Positions 55,636-64,000 of a DNA stretch of 64,000 nt are shown piece by piece; positions within the stretch are counted from its first letter, which is position 1; every line of letters starts with the position of its first letter. A model generated the notes under the pieces. The model ran no database searches, had not been told where the DNA came from, and worked only from the letters and a program-made list of their open reading frames with translations. This DNA is from Scalesia atractyloides (Eukaryota; Streptophyta; Magnoliopsida; Asterales; Asteraceae), in assembly GCA_947069175.1 (NCBI GenBank), contig CAMTDV010000013.1, forward strand, positions 31,447,725 to 31,511,724, read 5' to 3'. The translations under genes were made by a program, and so were the position numbers.

Positions 55636-58627
55636 TGTCACACCCTCAATTTCCACTTGCGGAGTTTTACCGCGAGGCGTGTGAACAAACCAGAATCTGA
55701 TACACTAGTACGTCGAACGACTCTATATGATTTGATTATACGTTTTCCAAAATTGTTCTTTGTAGATTTTATATCAATTACCAATATTTAGCAGAGCATT
55801 AGTTTTAAAGTTTGAGCGGAAGCATAAATAAGTAGTGAAGCGGGCGCCAACACAAACGCCAAAACAAATGAAGAATCCCAAAACAATATTAATAAGTAAG
55901 ACTCGGTAAAGATGTCTTGTTCAATCCATGTGCGTGCACCTAGAGCTCCTAGCGTCCTGAGAAACATGTAAAGAAACAAGTGTCAACATTAAAGATGAGT
56001 GAGTTCACAGGTTTTCATAAAATCGTTTGTTCGGTTATAGTTTGTTACTCCGTTATCCCCGACCCGGGATAACATGTTAGTTCCATTATTCCAATCCCGG
56101 AATAATAAGTTGTTGCTTCCAATATTCCCAACCCGGAATATTAAGTTGTTGATTCCATTATCCCCAACCCGGGATAATAAGTTGATGTTTCCAATATTCC
56201 AAACCCGGAATATTAAGTTGTTCCGTAATTAAGTTCAATATTAATGTATATAGGTAGCTAGCCTAAAGTCATGTCACTAAGTGTTCGCGATCGAAGCTGA
56301 CAGTTGTGCCTCCGTTTTGCCAGGCCTATCACATGACCATGGCGATGTTAGGCCAATCATACACCCGTTGACCATACCCGGTCGGCTAGCGCGACTAGCT
56401 CGGATGGGGCTCGTCAGACCCAGTAGTACTACTTATAATTCCCCCGCTATTTAACCCAAATACTAACGATCCGAGGAGATTGTCGAGGACTTAAGTGATA
56501 AAGCTGCATAGTGACCATAACATTACATTAACATTAACTTAGTTACCGTATAGTTATGTGACGTTAAATTTGTATAACGTAAAGAGATTGAGTTTGAGAG
56601 TGTATACATGTTTCTCCCCCTGTTGTTTAAAAACCGGATAAAGTTAGGGGCCGTGAACTCACCTTTATTTGCTCGGTTAGTGTGGCAAAGATGTTATAAG
56701 AGATGGGACCGCTAGTTGCGTCCTAACAAACCAATTAATTCCACGTCAGTGTGTAATCACACCAATACAAATTCCACACGCAATTTACTCACAAAGTGCT
56801 ACACACAAACAACATATCTAACACTCAAACATGCATGCAAGTATTCTCATGTGATCATAGTAATCAAACAACTTATCATGAACATATTCCAAATCCACGC
56901 AACACTTTAATGCATAGAATCACAATTTATCAACTTTCTGCTTAACACTCAATTAATCAGCTGTTTTCTAGGATTTTTATAAAACAGTTCTAACATTCCA
57001 AAAATTCCGATATTTTTACAGTAGGTGACATCTATACCATAGAAATTTATATAATTTTTCCAAGTCCTAAATCTTTACCAATTAACCATAAATATTAATT
57101 CATTAAGCTGCAGTCAGATTTACCGCTTTCTGACTGCAGTCCACGGAAGAATTTATTTAAAAATCACTGATCGTCCGATTAACAAAATTCCAGTTGGAGT
57201 TGCCCGGAAATTTCTATACCTAGTTGCTGTACAAAAATCATGACTCAACTCTCTACTGATTTTAAAAATCTAACCTGATAAACAATCAACAGAATTTCAG
57301 CATTTTAACAGCTTTAGCTGCTGAACTTGTTTAGCCCTTTAAAAATATCAAACGACTTCAGAAAATTATGAATCCAGCACCATTGGATTTCTTATTCAAA
57401 TCTCTACGTTCTAGACGTCAGAAAATCCGTTTTTCGACAACTAACGACCAAGTTACAGCCAGATGAAGTCGGCTGTAACTTTTAATCAGCATCCTGTTTC
57501 AGCATATCCTTATTATAACTCGTGTAATCCGTTCATGCGATTAACCGAAGCGATCTAAAACCGATTTCTAATCCTAGATTAATACCAATATCTCATCCAT
57601 GCAAACCCTAGTTCTTTCTTCTAGTTATTATAACAAAACACAGCCTATGCGTATTCAACTTTCAAACAACATTCAATCTAGTATACAAAATCCGAAACAA
57701 TACTATCATCTAATGTAAACATCATTAACAATTCAGCTAGTCTAACATTCGTTCAATCATGCTAGAGCAAGCTTATATGTTCCGACAACTATCATACATA
57801 TAAACAAAGATTAACAAAGCCGATTTCATTCAGCAATTATCGTCCGAAACAACTAACCATTAAGCATAGATATATCCGAAAACAACACACTCAAGACACG
57901 TATATCCGACTATGATCTAGTAACATATGATAAATTCTAGACTTTTAATGATAAGGTAATCGAACCGTGAGTATGTTAAGGAACCGGTGATCCTGGATAG
58001 TTGCGACCGAGACTGAAGATGTCGATGATTGCTGCTGCGACCGGAAGAAAAGAACAGGAAGCTGTTGCGACTGAGACTGAAAGAGACCAGCTGTTAGCGA
58101 CCGGGAACTTGAACAAAGCTGATCAGATCGAGATGCTGAAGAAGAGAAGATGTTCGCGATCAAGAGATATGAGGGTAAGGCTGCCGACGGCAGTCTTGTT
58201 GGTTAGGGTTTTCGGATTGTGAAGGAAACATGCATGATCTGTATTTATAGGCGCAAATGATAAGGTTTACGGTTTGGGATAAGTATTGTGGCCGAGAATC
58301 TTGGGTTGTTTGGTTTGGGTCTTGATCACGTGGCCGAGGACTAAAGTTGCATGCTATGGGTTTCGGTTTGGTTTTGATCTTATGGCCGAGACATGTTTGG
58401 TTTAGGGTTTAGGTTTTTTATGTGTGTTGGATTTGATCTTGGCCGAGGACTTGACTTGAGCTAGAGTTTAAAAACTTGTTACTCTTAGAGTCACGATGAA
58501 TCGAAGTTGGTTCACGTCGCGGTTCGGTTTAGTTCGTGTACGTATTTACATTAGTTATTCTATAACTAAAAATTTACACAACACACACACGTCTTTAATC
58601 CATGCACGTTTAATACTTAGCACATAT
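55636..58627 (-). repeat. 5' LTR of E4 (outer end deleted)
   Basis: Identical in layout to 46582-49625 (offset 9054, no net indel). I count about 13 single-base differences. The match ends at CACATAT (58627); about 50 bases of the outer LTR end and the target duplication are missing. TATA box at 58242-58249, hairpin array at 56052-56214. Confidence 0.93.
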
Positions 58628-58700
58628 TTCTATGTGATATATATATATTATATATATATATAATTATATATATATATAGTGATATATATATAGTGATATA
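58628..58700. repeat. AT-rich junction between E4 and E5
   Basis: GTGATATATA-type repeats and TA runs replace the end of the E4 LTR, the rest of the E5 LTR and the E5 primer site. E5 sequence begins at about 58701, just before ORF0. Confidence 0.8.
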
Positions 58701-58736
58701 CGCAGCTCGTAACTAACTTCACCAACCCGACAGGCT

Positions 58737-59371
58737 ATGTCATCATCATCATCCGACAGTTCTCGATAATCAAGGGCGCCAGGGAAGGCACCCATGTTCG
58801 AACCCTCACCACCTCGTGGCGTGAAGACACGCTCAGCTGCCAGGAAAAGACTTGCTCTAGGAGGGGAGTCGTCCTCCCGTCCAACCACTGTTGTACCGGT
58901 CAAATCGGTCAACTCTTCAGGAGTGGGGGATGATCTGCTTAGAGCTGTGCTAAGGAAACAACAGGAACAGCTGGAGAGAATGCAAGAGACTATCGAAGCA
59001 CAGGGTTGGCTGATACGTCAGCTGACTGGTAAAACTGAAGAGCTCGAGGAAGAGCAAGATGAGAATAAGAGAGTTCGAAGCATTTTAGCTAAGGACCTTC
59101 GTGCTGAGCAGCTGAGGGCTGACTGGCTCGAAGATAGAGTTCTTGAATCCACTTGGAGGATTCACGACTGGAGCAGAACCAAGCACCACCTATCCCAGTA
59201 CCCACACCAGCACCGGCCCCTCCAGCGCCGGTAGAAGACGAAGAGGAGGATCCAGAGGAAGACCCGGAGGAGGATCTGGAGGAAGAAGAGCCGGAACAGG
59301 ACCCAGCTATTGAAGCTGAAAACACTGAAGAGGAAGACGGAGTGAAAGTGACTTGGGGGATGGAGACATAG
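58737..59371 (+). pseudogene. E5 ORF0: pre-gag frame with coiled coil and acidic tail (one stop, one frameshift)
   Basis: I start at ATG 58737 (MSSSSSDSSR), which aligns with the E4 start. TAA at 58767-58769 follows after ten codons; the same frame resumes (FEPSPPRGVKTRSAARKRLAL) and runs through a heptad-like helix (LRKQQEQLERMQETIEAQG, TEELEEEQDENKRVRS, DLRAEQLRADWLEDRVLES). A frameshift near 59155 moves to 59153-59371: a Pro-rich linker (PPIPVPTPAPAPPAPV), then a strongly acidic tail of EEDPEED repeats. Compared with E4 the helix is conserved and the linker varies in length. Function unknown. Confidence 0.72.
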
Positions 59372-59638
59372 ATGACTAACTCATCTCGCCAATCTTCGTT
59401 TTGTTTCCTTTAGTTTGTTTGTTTCCACTTATGTTTGAACTTGTAAATTGTATAATTAAACTAATATGTTTGGTTTGTACTTTGTGAGACATTACAATGT
59501 ATTTAATCGAATGTTCCTTTTGATTGTTTAATTTGTTGGGTTGACATAAATTGTGTGATCATTGAAGTGTGGATTATGATAACTATATTGGATATATACT
59601 TATAGGTATGTGTTTGTGTTGTCTTGCGAAGATCTGAA

Positions 59639-60880
59639 ATGGCAACCGGTCGTCGCGGAAATCTCAACATGTCAGCTGAAGAATTGGCCGCTTTAATCCA
59701 ACAACACGTGAACGCTGCTCTGGCAGGTGCTCCTAACGCACCAGCAGGTAACCATTATTAAATTTTCATGGGAAAATCTAATAGTTCCGCTAGTAGACTT
59801 TCGTGCTGACTACCTATCCTCTATCCTTAGGAGGGGGTCTTAACCCCTACAAGATGTTCTTGGATGCGAAACCGAGCAAGTTCACGGGAGCTGAAGGACC
59901 CATAGGACTGGTCCACTGGGTCGAAAAGTCTGAATCGGTTTTCGTAATGTGCAATTGCCTCGAAGCTAATAAGGTCAAGTATGCTGCCTCGACGTTGGAA
60001 GATGGGGCATTAACCTGGTGGAACGCACAAGTCCAAACGCGTGGGCTTGCTGCGGCGAACGCAATGACCTGGACCGAGTTCAAAGCTCTAATCAAGTAGG
60101 AATACTGTCCGCGGGACAGAGTTTAGCAATTGGAACAAGCGTTATCGAACCACAAGATGGTCGGGTCAGAAATTGAAGCGTACACGGCAAAACATCTAAC
60201 CTGGTGTTCCTTTGTCCCGATTTGGCTAACACCGTCGCTAAACGACTTCAGTTTTATCTTGGGGGTCTGGTCCCTGAGATCCAGGGCATGGTAATGTCTA
60301 GCAACCCTACGACGGAGCAACAAGCGATTAGGCTGGCACATAAACTCACTGATAAGGCGGTGGAGCAAAGGATGTTGCCACCTAGGGGTGCAACTGAAAT
60401 TGTCCCTGACAACAAAAGGAAATTTGAAGACTCACCTGCTCGGCAGTCTTCATCAGCCCAGCCACAACAAGGAAACCAGAAGCGGTCCAACAACTTCAAC
60501 AACAACCGGGGTCACAACAATCAGTCTGTCGACAACACCCAGAACTCGAGCGGCTATGTGGGTCGGAAGCCGCAATGTAATTGTTGTAACCTCCATCATC
60601 ACGGCCCTTGCGCCGGAAATCGCTGCCAACTATGTGGCAAACCAGGACACGCGGTAAAGGATTGTCGCGAGGAGATTATGTCACGACAGAATCAGAACCA
60701 GCACCAGGGTCATCAGAAGGGTAATAATTGGGGATGCCACCAGTGCGGTACATATTTCAAGCGAGACTGCCCGTAACTTCGCAACAACAACAATAACAAC
60801 AATGGCAACAATGGAAATGGTGGCACAGGAGGTGCCAAAGGACGTGCATTCACGCTAGGCCGTGGGGAGGCCAGAAACGG
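59639..60880 (+). pseudogene. gag: E5 gag with an 83-nt intron (broken in exon 2)
   Basis: Start ATG 59639 (MATGRRGNLNMSAEELAALI). Exon 1 ends at 59747; splicing out 59748-59830 gives GGGLNPYKMFLDAKPSKF in frame. Exon 2 breaks: TAG 60097-60099 (Glu in E4), TAG 60124-60126 (Gln), a two-base loss near 60195, and TAA 60774-60776 (Gln). Intact stretches include LVHWVEKSESVFVMCNC, ALTWWNAQVQTRG and EIQGMVMSSNPTTEQQAI. The first knuckle CQLCGKPGHAVKDC is complete; the second (CHQCGTYFKRDC) has lost residues including the His. An Asn-rich stretch follows to 60830. Confidence 0.87.
59748..59830 (+). other. Predicted phase-1 intron in E5 gag (83 nt)
   Basis: Donor GCAG|GTAACC, acceptor ATCCTTAG|GAGG, CTGAC about 25 nt upstream of the acceptor. 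Unspliced reading ends at TAA (59759-59761). It aligns without gaps with the E4 intron, with about 19 differences in 83 bases. Confidence 0.78.
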
Positions 60881-61299
60881 CTCGAATGTGGTCACCGGTA
60901 AGTTTCCACTTAAAGATCATTTTGCTACTGTACTTTTTGATACGGGTCGGATAAGAGTTTTATATCTGAGTCTTTTAGGAAGAACCTAAATCTCACACCT
61001 AAACCCTAAAGACCCCTTACGTCATAGAACTAGTCGATGGTAAATCTGTAGATGTGACTCATCCAGTGACCGGCTGTCAACTTAAACTCGTGGGTCACAC
61101 CTTTACCATTGATCTGATGACAACTACTCTGGGTAGTTTTGACGTGGTAGTCAGAATGGACTGGCTATCCGACGTCCGAGCTGAAGTTCTCTGTTTCGAG
61201 AAAGCTATCCGTATTCCGCTCTCTAACGATGAAGTCTTGATGGTACAAGGTGAGAAGGCAGGCGTCGTCACGAACATCATCTCTTACATACAAGCTTAG
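60881..61299 (+). pseudogene. pol: E5 aspartic protease region (broken)
   Basis: VTGKFPLKDHFATVLFDTG is readable to about 60950; a base loss then spoils ADRSF. A second disturbance lies near 61000 (extra bases in a CACCTAAACCCTAAAG stretch). From 61054 the frame is good: CQLKLVGHTFTIDLMTTTLG, FDVVVRMDWLSDVRAEVL (Arg where E4 has Gly), and the stretch that E4 lost by frameshift, up to TAG 61297-61299 in place of the Gln codon of QAQKYLRRK. Confidence 0.83.
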
Positions 61300-62790
61300 A
61301 AGTATCTTCGGAAGAAGAACTCTTTTGCTTTGCTCGCACGGGTCACCGAGCAGCCTAAGGACGAAAAGCGGATTGAAGATATCCCCATCGTCCGTGACTT
61401 TCCCGATGTGTTTCTAGAGGAGTTACCCGGTCTTCCACCACATCGACAAGTAGAGTTTGAAATCGAATTGGCGAGCCATGCGACTCCTATCGCCAAGGCC
61501 CCGTACCGCTTAGCTCCAGCAGAGCTGCAAGATCTGTCTACCCAACTTCAGGAATTGTTGGAAAAAGGATTTATCCAACCCAGTTTTTCGCCATGGGAAG
61601 CTTCGGTCCTTTTTGTCAAGAAGAAGGACGGGACCTTCCGCATGTGCATCGACTACAGGGAACTCAATAAGGTTACTGTCAAGAACCGGCACCCCTTACC
61701 TCGCATCGACGATCTTTTCGACCAGCTTCAAGGGTCAAGCTACTACTCCAAGATTGATCTACGGTCCGGTTATCACCAGCTACGCGTCAGGGAAGAGGTT
61801 ATCTCCAAGACGGCATTTCGCACTCTATATGGCCATTACGAGTTCTTGGTCATGCCCTTCGTCTCACCAATGCACCCGCGGTGTTCATGGACCTCATGAA
61901 CCGCGTGTGTAGGCCATATCTCGACAAGTTTGTCATCGTGTTCATCGATGATATACTCATCTACTCTAAGGGTGAAGAAGAACATGCTGAGCATCTGCGG
62001 TTATTGCTAGAACTACTTCAACAGGAGAAACTATATGCCAAATTTTCGAAGTGTGATTTTTGGATTCGGGAAGTTCAGTTCCTCGGGTATATCGTGAATG
62101 AAAAGGGTATGCACGTTGATCCCGCCAAGATCGATGCTATCCAGAACTGGGAAGCACCTAGGACACCGACAGAGATCCGCTAATTTTTGGGTTTGGCTGG
62201 TTACAACAACGTTTCATTGAGGGATTTTCCAAGATCGCACAACCGCTTACCACTCTCACTCAGAAGGGCACCAAGTATGCTTGGGGTGACAAACAGGAAG
62301 CAGCATTTCAATTACTTAAGCAGAAGCTTTGCAGTGCGCCCATTATGTCCTTGCCAGAGGGGACAGATGATTTTGTGGTATATTGCGACGCTTCCATTCA
62401 GGGATTGGGATGTGTGCTCATGCAACGTGATAAGGTCATCGCGTATGCATCCCGACAGTTGAAGGTCCACGAGAAGAAATACACGACACATGACTTGGAA
62501 TTGGGAGCAGTTGTGTTTGCACTTAAGATTTGGAGACACTACCTATATGGAACCAAGTGCACAATCTACATGGATCACAAGAGCCTCCAACATATTTTTT
62601 ATCAGAAGGAGTTGAAAATGCGACAGCATCGCTGGGTCGAACTCCTGAACGATTATGAATGTGCCATTTAGTATCACCCGGGTAAAGCTAACGTGGTAGC
62701 AGATGCCCTCAGTCGGAAGGAGCACTTGAAACCTCGTCGGGTACGAGCACTACAGTTCACAATTCATTCTGGGTTACCCAAACAGATACG
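61300..62790 (+). pseudogene. pol: E5 reverse transcriptase and RNase H (broken)
   Basis: 61330-61860 has the RT N-terminal half (GFIQPSFSPWEASVLFVKKK, MCIDYRELNKVTVKNR, SKIDLRSGYHQLRV). A one-base loss in MPFG near 61858 shifts the frame. 61881-62183 has the active site FIDDILIYS and runs to TAA 62181-62183 in place of Gln. A frameshift near 62205 follows. 62345-62671 is RNase H (DDFVVYCDASIQGLGCVLM, TTHDLELGAVVFALK, Met for Thr in MDHKSLQHI), ending at TAG 62669-62671 (Arg CGG in E4). DALSRKE follows near 62703. Confidence 0.9.
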
Positions 62791-64000
62791 CAACGCCGGC
62801 TAGAAGCAGTTAAGGAAGAGAACATCAAGGCCGAATCTGTGGGAAAGATGGAACGCGATTGGGAAGTGAAACCCAATGGTACCCGGTATTTCATGAACCG
62901 TATATGGGTACCTCGCTACGGAAACCTAAGAAAGCTAGTTATGGACGAAGCTCACAAATCTCGATACTCTGTTCATCCTGGTTCGGACAAGATGTATCAA
63001 GACCTTAAAGCCGCGTACTGGTGGCCCAACATGAAAGCGGATATAGCCACCTACGTGAGCAAGTGTTTGACTTGTGCGAAAGTCAAGGAGGAATACTAGA
63101 AGCCATCAGGGCTACTTCAACAACCTGAGATCCCAGTCTGGAAATGGGATCAGATCTCGATGGACTTTATCACTAAACTCCCGCGAGCTCCTGGTGGTTG
63201 CGATACCATCTGGGTGATCGTAGATCGTCTAACTAAGTCTGCACACTTCCTAGCGACCAAAGAAACAGATAAGATGGATAAGTTGACTCGCATCTACATT
63301 AAGGAAGTAGTTTCTCGGCACGGGGTGCCAACGTCCATCATTTCAGACAGAGATGCTCGTTTCACGTCCAACTTTTGGAGGTCACTTGAGAAAGCGTTGG
63401 GTACACGCTTAGATATGAGCACAGCTTACCACCCTCAGACGGATGGTCAAAGTGAAAGGACCATTCAGACCTTGGAGGACATGCTTAGGGCATACGTGGT
63501 AGACTTCGGGAACAGTTGGGAAATCCATCTGCCTTTAGTGGAATTCTCATATAACAACAATTTTCATACGAGTATTCAGGCAGCACCGTTTGAAGCATTG
63601 TACGGTCGCAAATGTAGATCACCGGTCTGTTGGGCAGAAGTCGGTGACAGTCAACTCACAGGTCCTGAGTTGATACTTGAGGCTACTGAAAAGATTGTGC
63701 AAATCAGAAACCGCATGGCAGCGGCACGGGATCGACAGAAAAGTTACGCTGATCAACGGCGCAAACCGCTCGAATTTACAATAGGTGACCGTGTCCTACT
63801 GAAGGTGTCACCTTGGAAGGGTGTAATTCGTTTTGGAAAATGAGGCAAACTAAATCCATGGTACGTAGGCCCATTTGTGATTTCAAAGCGTATCGGGCCC
63901 GTAGCTTATCAGTTAGACCTTCTTGCCAAACTCAGTGGAGTTCACAACGTTTTTCACGTGTCCAATCTGAAGAAGTGTCTATCAGATGAGACCTTAGTCA
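62791..64000 (+). pseudogene. pol: E5 integrase (broken, cut by window end)
   Basis: After a frameshift near 62800, 62839-63099 has the zinc region (SRYSVHPGSDKMYQDL...KCLTCAKVKEEY), ending at TAG 63097-63099 (Gln in relatives). 63160-63843 has the core (MDFITKLPRAPGG, SIISDRDARF, Glu in GQSERTIQTLEDML) and the C-terminal LKVSPWKGVIRFGK, then TGA 63841-63843 (Arg in relatives). The frame goes on to the window end with VGPFVISKRIGPVAYQLDL and FHVSNLKKCLSDET. Here the Gly of RIGP is kept, unlike E4. The chromodomain-like tail should follow outside the window. Confidence 0.9.

Larger units (their letters stand above)
46582..58627 (-). mobile_element. E4: young Ty3/gypsy (Tekay-like) retrotransposon, minus strand
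   Basis: LTRs 46582-49625 (3') and 55636-58627 (5', outer end lost) have the same spacing throughout (offset 9054) and about 13 differences in ~2990 compared bases. From right to left: LTR, Met-tRNA primer site, ORF0, gag with intron, protease, RT, RNase H, integrase, chromodomain-like tail, polypurine tract, LTR. Only three coding breaks are visible: a frameshift late in ORF0, one missing base near 52928 and a TGA at 50217-50219. It landed in the E5 5' LTR; the left flank GATAG has no partner because the right end is deleted. Confidence 0.92.
58701..64000 (+). mobile_element. E5 (main part): decayed Ty3/gypsy of the E4 family, plus strand, cut by window end
   Basis: ORF0, gag with intron, protease, RT, RNase H and integrase follow in order on the plus strand and closely match E4 at protein level. 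There are about eight stops and as many frameshifts. The 3' LTR is outside the window. The 5' LTR is assigned to 44474-46581. Confidence 0.88.

Overview
This window is a stack of LTR retrotransposons from a plant nuclear genome, and I see no host protein gene, tRNA or rRNA gene in it. The AT-rich background, initiator-Met-tRNA primer binding sites, chromodomain-bearing Ty3/gypsy (Tekay-like) polyproteins and SIRE- and Angela/Tork-like copia proteins point to a eudicot. The LTR starts and polyprotein flavour resemble Asteraceae elements (recalled family resemblance, not a search).

Layout from left to right. (1) 1-12166: a minus-strand Tekay-like gypsy element (called E1), with the end of its 3' LTR at 1-1501, a decayed interior, and a 3.9 kb 5' LTR at 8271-12166. 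(2) 12167-13443 and 21844-26912: two halves of an old, decayed SIRE-like copia (C1) with its 3' LTR at 25493-26912. It is split by (3) 13444-21843, a complete younger copia (C2) with ~1 kb LTRs and target duplication ATAGC. (4) 26913-27509: unassigned DNA. (5) 27510-29515 and 42661-42778: a decayed minus-strand gypsy (H), split by (6) 29516-42660, a plus-strand gypsy of the same family (E3) with target duplication CAACA. (7) 42779-44473: 3' LTR and 3' internal region of a minus-strand copia-like element (C3). (8) 44474-46581 and 58701-64000: a plus-strand gypsy (E5), whose 5' LTR was hit by (9) 46582-58627, a very young minus-strand gypsy of the same family (E4) with LTRs about 99.6% identical by my count.

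The gypsy elements share an architecture: LTR, tRNA-Met primer site, a pre-gag reading frame (called ORF0: Ser/Asp-rich start or Pro-rich, coiled coil, sometimes an acidic tail), gag with zinc knuckles, aspartic protease, reverse transcriptase, RNase H, integrase and a C-terminal chromodomain-like tail. All have disabling mutations; E4 comes closest to intact.

The most interesting signal is a short phase-1 GT-AG intron (83-90 nt, with CTGAC/CTAAC branch-point-like sites) at the same place near the start of gag in E1, E4 and E5, but absent from E3. Without splicing, gag stops inside the intron. Other unexplained structure includes a 36-bp-period array of five hairpins in the E4 LTR, an array of about 20 GGGC..GCCC mini-palindromes in the E1 LTR, a stop-codon spectrum suggesting methyl-cytosine decay, and two independent cases of an element landing in its own family.
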